From positions 1 through 64,000 of the forward strand of contig CAZGPI010000004.1 of the NCBI GenBank assembly GCA_964527595.1: DNA of 64,000 bases, in the 5' to 3' direction. The notes below the pieces were generated by a model. The model saw nothing but the letters and a program-made list of their open reading frames with translations, was not told where the DNA came from and did not search any database. A program made the translations under genes and the position numbers. Below, piece by piece: positions 9,397 through 17,608 of the stretch; within the stretch, counting starts at the first letter, position 1, and each line of letters opens with the position of its first letter. This stretch comes from GWF2-38-10 sp964527595. GTDB lineage: Bacteria; Babelota; Babeliae; Babelales; RVW-14.

Positions 9397-10032
9397 ATGC
9401 TTCCTAACCCAGTAATCATGCCTATAAACACTCATCCAATTAAGGTTGATGAGAAAATATTGGTAGTTCATCGCAAAAATCTTTTTAGCTCAATGCCAGA
9501 GTTTACCGGTTTTCGCGCGCTTCGAGATTTTACCGCCCTTCAAACCCTAGTAAGTACACATCAAGAATTTCACTGGCGCAAAGAAATGGAAGAAAATCCT
9601 GACTATAAACAAATTATTCCCTATTTAGTTTTTGAATACAACAATACATATTTCCTTATGCGCCGACGAACAACCGCCAGTGAGCAGCGCCTTAAAGATA
9701 AATATTCTTTGGGTATTGGTGGGCATATCCGCCAAGAAGATCTTACCTCTTGTAATCTTATCGACTGGGCGCAACGCGAATTTCATGAAGAAGTTAACTA
9801 TCAAGGCAACCTCGTCACCACACCACTTGGCCTGATTAATGATGAAAGCAACGCAGTCGGACAAGTCCATATTGGTTTTGTATTTTTACTTCGTGGCGAT
9901 TCACCCAATATTGCTATACGCGCCGAACACAAAGAAGGCAATCTCGTAACCCTCGAAGACTGCAAAAAGTTATATGCTGACCTGGAATCGTGGAGCCAAT
10001 TTACCTATGATCACATCATCGGGGAAGTTTAA
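9397..10032 (+). CDS. Nudix-fold (MutT-like) hydrolase
   Basis: The 211-residue protein carries a recognisable but expanded Nudix box: GGHIRQE, a longer linker, then AQREFHEEV around residues 106-131. The REFHEE metal-binding core is intact. It resembles the predicted phosphoesterase MutT-family group (COG4112-like), with an N-terminal extension before the Nudix sheet. Nudix enzymes hydrolyse nucleoside-diphosphate-linked substrates; the substrate here cannot be told. An AAAGGA ribosome binding site precedes the ATG. It lies upstream of tkt but is separated from it by a repeat cluster. Confidence 0.85.
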   Translation: MLPNPVIMPINTHPIKVDEKILVVHRKNLFSSMPEFTGFRALRDFTALQTLVSTHQEFHWRKEMEENPDYKQIIPYLVFEYNNTYFLMRRRTTASEQRLKDKYSLGIGGHIRQEDLTSCNLIDWAQREFHEEVNYQGNLVTTPLGLINDESNAVGQVHIGFVFLLRGDSPNIAIRAEHKEGNLVTLEDCKKLYADLESWSQFTYDHIIGEV

Positions 10033-10063
10033 AACTAATCATCCACAAAACGATACCTTCTCT

Positions 10064-10090
10064 AGGGAGGGGCGGGAGGGAACGGCCCGC
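10064..10090 (+). repeat. 27-nt GC-rich hairpin repeat, type B, copy 2
   Basis: It is identical over 27 nt to 5988-6014 and to the inverted copy at 23425-23451. It lies between the Nudix and transketolase genes and is followed by AATTAATTCC. It forms an inverted pair with the type A element at 10125-10153. Confidence 0.9.
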
Positions 10091-10124
10091 AATTAATTCC
10101 GTGATACTATATTAAATTAAAGAT

Positions 10125-10153
10125 CCAAGGCGCTCCCCCTTGCGACCCCCCTG
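10125..10153 (-). repeat. GC-rich hairpin repeat, type A, inverted partner of copy 2
   Basis: Read on the minus strand, AGGGGGG is followed by a hairpin CAAGG-GGGAGCG-CCTTG. It closely matches the plus-strand element at 23374-23397. With 10064-10090 it makes a B-spacer-A' unit of about 90 nt, mirrored at 23374-23451. Confidence 0.75.
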
Positions 10154-10163
10154 AAGGAACACA

Positions 10164-12053
10164 ATGACAACTAATTTAATAAATTTTTTAGAAAATAAAG
10201 CCCTCAACCTTCGCATCGACTCCATCCGCGCTACCACCGCCAGTGAGTCCGGTCACCCAACTTCATGCCTTTCGGCAGCCGACCTTATTGCAACAATCTT
10301 TTTCAACTATCTTCGTTACGATTTAACTAACCCTGCAAATCCTGGTAATGACCGTTTTATCATGTCTAAAGGACATGCAATCCCCATTATCTACGCTGCG
10401 TGGAAACAATTAGGCGTAATCACCGATGAACAATTAATGAGTCTTCGTAAGTTCGATTCACCCTTTGAGGGCCATCCAACTCCTCGTTTTGCATACAACG
10501 AAGCGGCAACCGGATCACTCGGCCAAGGATTGGCAATCGGTGTCGGTATGGCACTGGCCGCACGGCAAGATAACCGCGACTATAGAACATATATCATGCT
10601 CGGTGATGGTGAGATTGCTGAAGGTTCTGTTTGGGAAGGCGCTGAAATTGCTGCACATTATAAACTGAATAATCTCATTGGCATCGTTGATTGTAATAGA
10701 CTTGGACAATCGGGCGAGTCAATTCATAATCATGATGTTGAAAAATATGCACAAAAATTTCAGGCATTTGGCTGGCAAACAATCGTAATCAATGGCCATG
10801 AAATTACCGAAATTATAGCGGCTATCGACCGCGCTCATGCAACCACCGATCGCCCAACCATGATTGTTGCAAAAACATTCAAAGGCCATGGCCTTGAAGG
10901 CGTTGAAAATCTTGCTGGATGGCACGGTAAGCCATTCAAACCCGAAGAATCATTGTTAATGATTGCGCAATTAAACAAGCGTTTTGCAACGGCCCTAGGG
11001 GGGAATAGGGGGGAACGCCCTGCTTCTCTAAATATTGCTCCCAGGAAGATGCAGGAGGGAACGGCCTGCATGCCAATCACGCTCAATATAGAAAAAGATC
11101 CCAATATTGCACATTTTGCATTCGACAAAAAAATCTCAACACGTAAAGCATACGGTTACGCACTCGCCGCTCTCGGCCGCGCTAGCAAATCGGTAGTTGC
11201 CATCGATGCCGATGTTAATAATTCAACGTTTTCAGAATTCTTTGCCAAAGAATTTCCAGAACGTTTTGTGCAATGCTTTATCGCCGAACAAGCAATGGTA
11301 AGCACCGCAACGGGGCTGCAATTACGTGGAAAAATACCTTGCGCATCAACCTTTGGCGCCTTTTTTGCTCGCGCTTACGACCAAGTCCGCATGGCAGGTA
11401 TAGGTAAAAATGCCCTAAGATTATGCGGTTCACATTGCGGCGTATCAATTGGGCAAGATGGCCCATCGCAAATGGCGCTCGAAGATATTGCCATAATGGC
11501 CGCGATCCCTAATTCCATTATTCTTTATCCTAGTGATGGCATCTCGGCCTACAAGCTTACCGAAGCGGCCGCAAACTACCACGATGGCATATCATACCTA
11601 CGCACAACACGTGCAGATACTCAAGCACTCTATCCACATAACGAAACATTTCCGGTTGGTGGCTGCAAAATTCTTCGCCAAAGCAGTAACGATAAAGCTT
11701 GTATTATTGCTGCTGGCATAACGATCCACGAAGCACTCAAAGCATATGACTTACTTAAAAAAGACGGCATCTCGATTGCCATCATCGACGCTTATTCAGT
11801 TAAACCGCTTGATATTGCAACAATTACAGCAGTCGCAAAAGCAAGTGGAAACAGAATAATTACCGTCGAAGACCATTATATTCAAGGCGGTCTCGGGCAA
11901 ATTGTCGCTAGTGCAATGGTTAATCATCAAATAAATGTAAACTCTCTCGCAGTTACTCATGTCTCTCGTTCAGGAAAACCTGAAGAGCTTCTTAGCGATG
12001 CAGAGATTGATGCCGAAAGTATTGTAAAAATAGTAAAAAAAAATAACGTATAA
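10164..12053 (+). CDS. tkt: Transketolase, short mammalian-like type, with in-frame repeat insertion
   Basis: This thiamine-diphosphate enzyme moves two-carbon units in the pentose phosphate pathway. The TPP domain has GDGEIAEGSVWEGAE (GDG at 147-149) and VDCNRLGQSG; the pyrimidine domain has STRKAYGYAL, NSTFSEFF, CFIAEQAMVS and GSHCGVSIGQDGPSQMALED; the C-terminal domain has VEDHYIQGGLG and SGKPEELL. At 629 residues it matches the short group that includes animal transketolases rather than the 660-residue E. coli type. Residues 276-303, in the linker between the first two domains, are encoded by GC-rich hairpin repeats seen elsewhere in intergenic DNA. The reading frame stays open. The gene starts 11 nt after a GAAGGA-like site. 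Confidence 0.95.
   Translation: MTTNLINFLENKALNLRIDSIRATTASESGHPTSCLSAADLIATIFFNYLRYDLTNPANPGNDRFIMSKGHAIPIIYAAWKQLGVITDEQLMSLRKFDSPFEGHPTPRFAYNEAATGSLGQGLAIGVGMALAARQDNRDYRTYIMLGDGEIAEGSVWEGAEIAAHYKLNNLIGIVDCNRLGQSGESIHNHDVEKYAQKFQAFGWQTIVINGHEITEIIAAIDRAHATTDRPTMIVAKTFKGHGLEGVENLAGWHGKPFKPEESLLMIAQLNKRFATALGGNRGERPASLNIAPRKMQEGTACMPITLNIEKDPNIAHFAFDKKISTRKAYGYALAALGRASKSVVAIDADVNNSTFSEFFAKEFPERFVQCFIAEQAMVSTATGLQLRGKIPCASTFGAFFARAYDQVRMAGIGKNALRLCGSHCGVSIGQDGPSQMALEDIAIMAAIPNSIILYPSDGISAYKLTEAAANYHDGISYLRTTRADTQALYPHNETFPVGGCKILRQSSNDKACIIAAGITIHEALKAYDLLKKDGISIAIIDAYSVKPLDIATITAVAKASGNRIITVEDHYIQGGLGQIVASAMVNHQINVNSLAVTHVSRSGKPEELLSDAEIDAESIVKIVKKNNV
10991..11072 (+). repeat. Hairpin repeat pair (types A and B) inserted in frame within tkt
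   Basis: The first element (about 10994-11023) is CTAGGGGGG, then AGGG-GGGAACG-CCCT. The second (11051-11069) is GCAGG-A-GGGAACG-G-CCTGC, with a further AT on each side able to pair. It differs from the intergenic B hairpin by a G-to-A change on the left arm and a C-to-T change on the right arm, so pairing is kept. The stretch encodes an Arg/Gly/Pro-rich linker segment of transketolase. Confidence 0.8.
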
Positions 12054-12135
12054 AAAAACACTTTTTCTGGCCAATTAAAACGGTTGTGCTAGTATTTTTT
12101 AAATAAATTATGAACCATTTTATTTGGAACAAATA

Positions 12136-12699
12136 ATGAATAAGCAAATAACGCTTCTCTTGCTAGTATTTTCCATTGGCTTCGTATCAAAAAGCTTGGC
12201 AATGCAATATACACCAAGCCTAACTATAGAAACAGACGACACGGCTAAACCTATCGTTCAACAAGACATTCTAGAGCTTGCTCTAGAAAAAACTTGTGCA
12301 ACAATAAAAGAAGGTTGCCTCTATAAATATTTATTCATTGTAGACGGTAGCATTGAGCTCGCTGACAGCGAAGAAAATGAAGACATTGCCGAAGATTCTT
12401 CTACATCTAGCAGTGATGATGATTGTTTTTACGAAGGGATAAGAACCCCTAAAAAAAACCTCGCGGCTATGGAAAACACCTATGATTATTATAATTATAT
12501 AGAACGCCAAAGCCATTACACGAACAAAAGAATCCTGCTTTTTTTATCAAAAAACAAGCAACCCGCTTATAGCGAAAAAGAAATTATAGCCGCGGTCATT
12601 TGTACCTACTACTTGGAATACCGCCCTTACATTAACATCCAAGAGCTTTGGTTATCTGCACTTACCACCGCAAATCATATAACAAGGAGCGCGGTCTAA
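12136..12699 (+). CDS. Secreted protein of unknown function
   Basis: ATG 12136 is preferred to the in-frame TTG at 12124. It gives 187 residues with a clear signal peptide (MNKQITLLLLVFSIGFVSKSLA, then MQYTP). The middle has an acidic low-complexity patch (DSEENEDIAEDSSTSSSDDD), and the C-terminal third is helical with conserved-looking tyrosines. A CLYKYLF and KRILLFL pattern faintly recalls the secreted pair at 2.5-3.5 kb, but not enough to claim homology. No family is recognised. It is followed by tRNA-Asp. Confidence 0.7.
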   Translation: MNKQITLLLLVFSIGFVSKSLAMQYTPSLTIETDDTAKPIVQQDILELALEKTCATIKEGCLYKYLFIVDGSIELADSEENEDIAEDSSTSSSDDDCFYEGIRTPKKNLAAMENTYDYYNYIERQSHYTNKRILLFLSKNKQPAYSEKEIIAAVICTYYLEYRPYINIQELWLSALTTANHITRSAV

Positions 12700-12801
12700 T
12701 TAAATAAGCCCGTTTTTGCATCTTTTTCTTGCAAAATTCACGAACTTTGGCAAAATGTATGGTAATCACTGGTTGAAATCAATGCCCGGCAGATTATAGC
12801 T

Positions 12802-12879
12802 GGGGCTGTAGCTCAGTTTGGTTAGAGCGTCCGCCTGTCACGCGGAAGGTCGTGGGTTCGAACCCCATCAGCCCCGCCA
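12802..12879 (+). tRNA. tRNA-Asp (anticodon GTC)
   Basis: A full cloverleaf is visible. The acceptor GGGGCTG pairs with CAGCCCC, the anticodon arm is TCCGC-CTGTCAC-GCGGA with GTC at 12837-12839, and the T loop is TTCGAAC. The discriminator is G and CCA is encoded at 12877-12879. Confidence 0.97.
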
Positions 12880-12900
12880 GTCATTTTCACAGAAAATGAC
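12880..12900 (+). terminator. Hairpin directly after tRNA-Asp
   Basis: A perfect 9-bp stem GTCATTTTC/GAAAATGAC with an ACA loop starts one base after the encoded CCA. There is no T tract, so it may be a processing or weak termination signal. Confidence 0.5.
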
Positions 12901-12989
12901 CGGCAGGCCATCACCCTAATAAACTCTATTTAATACCCTCTTTTCTCCCCCTCTTTGCTTCTCTGATTACATTTTGTTAAGCTCAATTC

Positions 12990-14966
12990 ATGAAAACAAA
13001 AAACGAATCCTTCAAATTACTATCTCCATTTAAGCCAGCCGGCGATCAACCTTCAGCCATAAACCTATTGAATAAAAACAGGCCGGGCAAATCTATACTT
13101 TTAGGCGTTACCGGTTCTGGTAAAACATTTACCATGGCAAATGTTATCGCTCAACAAAATAAACCAACACTAATCCTCTCGCCCAACAAAACGTTGGCTG
13201 CTCAGCTCTATGAAGAGTTTAGTTTATTTTTTCCTGAAAATAAGGTGTGCTATTTTGTCAGCTATTATGACTATTATCAGCCAGAATCATACCTGCCAGC
13301 GCAAGATATCTATATTCCCAAAGAAACAAAAGTTAACACCGAAATTGAACGCCTACGCGTTGAAGCAACGGCATCACTCATTAATCGTAATGATGTCATT
13401 GTTATCTCGTCAGTCTCTGCCATATATTCTCTCGGTAATCCATGGGACTATCGAGCGCTGACCTTTCAAATTAATGTTGGCGATACCATATCGCGCAAAG
13501 ACCTGATTGATAAATTGATTTTCATTCAATATAAACGCAACGACGTGCAAAGCACTCATGGAACCTTCAAGGTTATGGGTAACACAATCACCATTAATTT
13601 GCCCTATATGCGCGAAAATCTGCGTATAGAAATGTTTGGTGATACCATCGAACTCATAGAGCTTGTTGACCGCAATAATCATACGGTTTTGAACACCCTG
13701 GACAACATGATCATTTTTCCGGCAAAACACTTTTTGACCACGCAAGAAAAACGAGATGCCGCCATCGCTATGATTAAAAATGATCTTGAGCACGATGCCT
13801 CATTAATCCAAAACCCTTTATATCGCGAACGACTTTTGACCCGCGTTAACCATGATATAAACATGCTTACCGAAACCGGCTATTGTACCGGTATTGAAAA
13901 TTATTCACGCTATTTTGATGGTCGCAAACCAGGCGATGCTCCTTATAGCTTATTCGACTTCTTTCCTGAAGATTTTTTGTTGATCATTGACGAATCGCAC
14001 ATCGCCATTCCTCAGCTTGGCGGTATGTATAAAGGCGATCGCGCGCGCAAACAATCACTCGTCGACTTTGGGTTCAGATTATCATCATCATACGACAATC
14101 GTCCTCTCAAGTTTGAAGAAATTGAAAAATACTTTAAGGATGTTGTGTTTGTTTCGGCAACGCCATCAGCTTATGAGCTCACGACAGCAACATCAGTAGC
14201 CGAACAAATCGTTCGCCCAACAGGCATTCTTGACCCTCAAATCGAGATTGTGAAGCGCGAGGGACAAATAGATCATCTCATTAGCCAAATCAAAGCAACA
14301 ACGGCAAAGGGTTTTCGTACGCTTATCACCGTACTTACCAAAAAAGCGGCCGAAGACTTTGCTCAGTTTTTACAAAATAAGAAAATTAAAGTGTGCTATA
14401 TGCACAGTGAAATCAAAACCCCACAACGAACCGAACTCCTACATAAGCTAAGACTCGGAACCTTTGATTGTCTTGTTGGAATCAATCTTCTGCGTGAAGG
14501 GCTTGATTTACCTGAAGTCGCACTCGTTGCTATTATGGATGCTGACATTGAAAGCTTTTTGCGGGACACTCGTTCGCTCATCCAAACAATCGGCCGAGCA
14601 GCCAGAAATACTGAGAGCAAGGTTATTTTTTACGCTGACAAAATAACACCATCAATGCAACGCGCAATCGATGAAACAAATCGACGCCGAGAGCTCCAAG
14701 AAGCCCACAACAAAAAAATGGGTATTACGCCAGAATCGGTTCAACGCGAAGTAACCAAGAGTATTTCTAAACTTCAAGCATCAATAGCCAATGCCTCAAA
14801 AGCAAACAAAAAGAGCTCTATGCCAAAACCAAAAAGCGTTGCCGAAACACAGGCATTTATCGCACAATATGGAGAAGAGATGCAACTTGCTGCCGAAGAG
14901 CTTGATTTTGAAAAGGCAATCGATTTGCGCGAAAAAATTCTTAAATTACGCAAATTACTATCCTAA
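12990..14966 (+). CDS. uvrB: Excinuclease ABC subunit B
   Basis: UvrB is the damage-verifying helicase-like subunit of nucleotide excision repair. Visible are Walker A GVTGSGKT (residues 39-46), the beta-hairpin YYDYYQPESYLP, IIDESH (motif II), SATPSAYE, the helicase motifs NLLREGLDLPEV and QTIGRAARN, and a C-terminal UVR coiled-coil (AEELDFEKAIDLREKI) that contacts UvrA and UvrC. Its length of 658 residues is normal. No uvrA or uvrC is in the window. The ribosome binding site is weak. Confidence 0.97.
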   Translation: MKTKNESFKLLSPFKPAGDQPSAINLLNKNRPGKSILLGVTGSGKTFTMANVIAQQNKPTLILSPNKTLAAQLYEEFSLFFPENKVCYFVSYYDYYQPESYLPAQDIYIPKETKVNTEIERLRVEATASLINRNDVIVISSVSAIYSLGNPWDYRALTFQINVGDTISRKDLIDKLIFIQYKRNDVQSTHGTFKVMGNTITINLPYMRENLRIEMFGDTIELIELVDRNNHTVLNTLDNMIIFPAKHFLTTQEKRDAAIAMIKNDLEHDASLIQNPLYRERLLTRVNHDINMLTETGYCTGIENYSRYFDGRKPGDAPYSLFDFFPEDFLLIIDESHIAIPQLGGMYKGDRARKQSLVDFGFRLSSSYDNRPLKFEEIEKYFKDVVFVSATPSAYELTTATSVAEQIVRPTGILDPQIEIVKREGQIDHLISQIKATTAKGFRTLITVLTKKAAEDFAQFLQNKKIKVCYMHSEIKTPQRTELLHKLRLGTFDCLVGINLLREGLDLPEVALVAIMDADIESFLRDTRSLIQTIGRAARNTESKVIFYADKITPSMQRAIDETNRRRELQEAHNKKMGITPESVQREVTKSISKLQASIANASKANKKSSMPKPKSVAETQAFIAQYGEEMQLAAEELDFEKAIDLREKILKLRKLLS

Positions 14967-14992
14967 AAACTTATCGATGAGGGGAGCTCTTA

Positions 14993-15460
14993 ATGACCGA
15001 CACAAAAAAAGAATCGGCATTTTTAAAAATTTTAATATCATTTACCCTGCTATGGGTTGCCCATTGCATAGGCGATTATGCAATACAATCAGAATTCTTA
15101 GCCCTGAATAAAGGAAAATTCTTTTTCCTCTGTTTTGTTCATTCAACGCTTTGGACAGGCTGCATAATGGCAATGCTTTACCTGCTGGCTAAATGCAATC
15201 TTATTTGGCCTAATAGCCCACGCCTTCCTTATTGTCTTAAGCAAACATTTCTCGTATTTTTATTTCTGGTGATTACCCATTTCGCAATGGACTCATTCAA
15301 GGCAACGGGGCAACTAAATGTGTTGTTCAACAAGGCTCAAATTGACCTTGATTTTCTTATGCGAGAAGCACTTTGGATTGATCAAATATTTCACTTTATT
15401 ACCTTGATAATTGTGTATTTTTGGCTAGGATTATCCTGTATAAAGACAAAAAAATCCTAA
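14993..15460 (+). CDS. DUF3307-like integral membrane protein, copy 1
   Basis: The 155-residue protein has about four hydrophobic helices. The first helix ends in HCIGDYAIQSEFLALNK, close to the H/D-F-Q-K pattern of DUF3307 membrane proteins. A second histidine region (CFVHSTLWTG), THFAMDS and a late ALWIDQIFHFI segment follow. Family function is unknown. It begins 26 nt after uvrB with a GGGGAG site and is followed 10 nt later by a paralogue with the same layout, so the two are probably co-transcribed. Confidence 0.75.
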   Translation: MTDTKKESAFLKILISFTLLWVAHCIGDYAIQSEFLALNKGKFFFLCFVHSTLWTGCIMAMLYLLAKCNLIWPNSPRLPYCLKQTFLVFLFLVITHFAMDSFKATGQLNVLFNKAQIDLDFLMREALWIDQIFHFITLIIVYFWLGLSCIKTKKS

Positions 15461-15470
15461 TGAGGTCTTC

Positions 15471-15968
15471 ATGAACAAAAAATATAGTTGGGTTTATACA
15501 TGCCTCCGCAACACCGGTAAGTTCATCGGAGCCATTACTTTTCTGTGGTTTGCTCATTGCATTGGCGACTACTCACTTCAAACAAAAAGCGTCGCTCTTT
15601 ATAAAAGCAAATCGCTCCTTATCTGCCTTATACACTCAAGTATTTGGACCGGGATCATGCTCATGGGTTTCGGGCTGGTTGCTCGCCTCGGGCTTTTTTG
15701 GAATACGAATCGTGGCATAAAAGCCGATGATCTTAAATGGCACGCTTTTTTAATCGTTGGGTATCTGCTCTTATTAAGCCACCTTATTATCGATTATGGA
15801 AAAATTTATACGTGTTATTTCCCCGCGTTGCCCGATGATTTGAGTAAATTCAATCCATTTACTCAGCAGTTACTGCTAATAGACCAGGCATTACATACGA
15901 TATCAATAATTATTTGTTATTTTATACTTGGTAAATTACAAGGAAAATACCCACCCAAAGGGCAATAG
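15471..15968 (+). CDS. DUF3307-like integral membrane protein, copy 2
   Basis: The 165-residue product is a tandem paralogue of the preceding gene. WFAHCIGDYSLQTKSVALYKSK parallels WVAHCIGDYAIQSEFLALNKGK, and LIHSSIWTG, LSHLIIDYGK and LLLIDQALHTI match the corresponding segments. Four membrane segments are likely. The histidine and aspartate positions kept in both copies hint at a shared metal- or substrate-binding site; this is inference. An ATGAGG-type ribosome binding site precedes the start. Confidence 0.75.
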   Translation: MNKKYSWVYTCLRNTGKFIGAITFLWFAHCIGDYSLQTKSVALYKSKSLLICLIHSSIWTGIMLMGFGLVARLGLFWNTNRGIKADDLKWHAFLIVGYLLLLSHLIIDYGKIYTCYFPALPDDLSKFNPFTQQLLLIDQALHTISIIICYFILGKLQGKYPPKGQ

Positions 15969-16080
15969 ACGCTAATTGCTAAAAAAACATAAGAATAAAC
16001 GACAAAAATGCGTAATTTTTTTTGACGAATTTTCTTTTTTCATTTAACCTCTTGATACACTGAAATAAACAAGCAGCTAT

Positions 16081-16157
16081 GGGCGAATAGCTCAGTTGGT
16101 TAGAGCACCTGCCTTACAAGCAGGGGGTCACAGGTTCGAATCCTGTCTCGCCCACCA
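16081..16157 (+). tRNA. tRNA-Val (anticodon TAC)
   Basis: The acceptor GGGCGAA faces CTCGCCC, leaving an A-C mismatch at the last acceptor pair. The anticodon arm is CCTGC-CTTACAA-GCAGG with TAC at 16115-16117, and the T arm is ACAGG-TTCGAAT-CCTGT. CCA is encoded. It lies 46 nt before tRNA-Asn. Confidence 0.95.
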
Positions 16158-16203
16158 TATCTCGCAATGTTTAAGCAGCTTTGAAAGTTCTATGAATTAA
16201 TGT

Positions 16204-16279
16204 TCCCCGATAGCTCAGTTGGTAGAGCAAACGACTGTTAATCGTTTTGTCACAGGTTCGAATCCTGTTCGGGGAGCCA
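16204..16279 (+). tRNA. tRNA-Asn (anticodon GTT)
   Basis: The acceptor TCCCCGA pairs with TCGGGGA. The anticodon arm is AACGA-CTGTTAA-TCGTT with GTT at 16237-16239. A standard T arm, discriminator G and encoded CCA are present. Probably co-transcribed with the preceding tRNA-Val. Confidence 0.97.
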
Positions 16280-16375
16280 CTTTTTCGCCCAACCAAGTCT
16301 TTAAAATCAGAATCAAAAAATACCCAAAACATCACAGCAACCTGAAGATTCTTCTTAACATAAAGTAAACTTACC

Positions 16376-17287
16376 ATGAACAAAGATATAAACATATTGC
16401 ACCATGTTGGATTGATTGCGTCAAATATGAGCAAACTAGCAACATGTTATGAAAAACTTGGTTTTACTCTAATGCCGCTTTCGATGCCGAAAGCTCCCGC
16501 AAAACCCGATGCAAAACCAGAGATGCTAGGCATTGGAACTCGCTGCGCAATTTTCCAGAACAACTATCTCGAGCTCCTTGGCATTGTTGACAAAAACAGA
16601 TGGGGCAAAACAACCAAAGAACAAAGAAGTTTTTACACCATTGATGAACCTCTTTGGCGCTACGAAGGGCTGCACGTTATGCATTTTGGTACCGACGACA
16701 TTGAGGCAACGCATGAAAGACTTGTAAACCAAGGCACACCTTGTTCCCCAATCGCATCGTTTCAACAAAATGTAAATAGTCCTGATGGCAAGCAGCAAAC
16801 AATGCATGCTAAAAATATAAGCTTTCCTCATGGAAGCAATCCTGAAGCCCTCATGCAAATTGCACAACACCTAACACCAGAGCTAGCACTTCCTCCCCGT
16901 TATATGAAGCATCGCAATGGGGCTCAAAGTATTACTGAAATTATTGTCTGCGTAGAAGAACCGATTAAATACGTTGAAAAATACGAGCAATACACAGGAC
17001 ATAAATGCACACAAAAGGGTAATCTCTCCATTATAGACCTCGACTACTCCCGAGTAATTGTTGTGGCCCCAGCACTTATTGATGAAATAATCCCTGGTTG
17101 CGTTCCACCGACATTACCTTTCCTCGCGGGGTTTACGGCTTCCACGGAAGACCTTGATATAGTTCGGGAGCTATTAAACACTAAGCAGGTATCATACCTA
17201 GCACACGAAGGACGCATTATTGTTCCCATGTCAGAGGCTTGCGGCAGTACCGTTATTTTTGAAAGCCAAGGATCTACTCGCCACTGA
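16376..17287 (+). CDS. Glyoxalase-like (VOC-fold) domain protein
   Basis: The 303-residue protein starts with ILHHVGLIASNM, the first strand and metal-ligand region of vicinal-oxygen-chelate proteins, followed by ATCYEKLGFTL. A second half-domain starts near SITEIIVCVEEP with a similar pattern. It resembles Glyoxalase_3-type proteins of unknown substrate rather than lactoylglutathione lyase. A large loop with NNYLELLGIVDKNRWG holds a typical E/L/L ligand strand. The gene stands alone after the tRNA pair, and a degraded fragment follows it. The ribosome binding site is weak. Confidence 0.75.
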   Translation: MNKDINILHHVGLIASNMSKLATCYEKLGFTLMPLSMPKAPAKPDAKPEMLGIGTRCAIFQNNYLELLGIVDKNRWGKTTKEQRSFYTIDEPLWRYEGLHVMHFGTDDIEATHERLVNQGTPCSPIASFQQNVNSPDGKQQTMHAKNISFPHGSNPEALMQIAQHLTPELALPPRYMKHRNGAQSITEIIVCVEEPIKYVEKYEQYTGHKCTQKGNLSIIDLDYSRVIVVAPALIDEIIPGCVPPTLPFLAGFTASTEDLDIVRELLNTKQVSYLAHEGRIIVPMSEACGSTVIFESQGSTRH

Positions 17288-17308
17288 TGGACTGAAAAAA
17301 CGTTTTAA

Positions 17309-17506
17309 TGCTACCTTACCCACAGTCACCTTGCCCCCAAGATTGTTCATAAATTTGAAATCGGTGATATTTCTAAGGTTGAACTCGATGCGGCACAAAC
17401 CGAATGGGAGCAGGCTGAATATAGATGGCTTGATTTGGTAACCGATTCGGCAATTAAAGAAAAAAATTTGGCACGTGCCTGTGGATATCCAAAAGAATTG
17501 TTTTGA
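17309..17506 (+). pseudogene. Remnant of a TolC-type outer membrane efflux protein (C-terminal fragment)
   Basis: A frame without a start codon runs through this stretch and ends at TGA 17504-17506. It encodes KFEIGDISKVELDAAQTEWE, then a helix ending in KEKNLARACGYPKELF. The pattern (G-I-S, L-D-A-Q, aromatic/alanine helix, L-x-x-A-x-G) matches the second repeat of TolC/OEP proteins near their C-terminus. The rest of the gene is missing; 17288-17308 and 17507-17608 show nothing else. I read it as a decayed gene in the 321-nt gap before the DUF4143 ATPase. Confidence 0.5.
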
Positions 17507-17608
17507 TTGAAAAAGCCTCTTTTTTGGCAAATTATTTACTTTATCTAGGGATTATTGTAATTTTACCTAGTTAAATAGTGATGGCGTATCTAAAAAACTA
17601 GGAGTAAT

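Noticed and set aside
16171..16434. Minus-strand open frame of 87 codons reading through the tRNA-Asn gene
   Set aside because: Its translation contains the familiar spurious phrase NRIRTCD that arises from reading a tRNA gene backwards. The tRNA explains the sequence.
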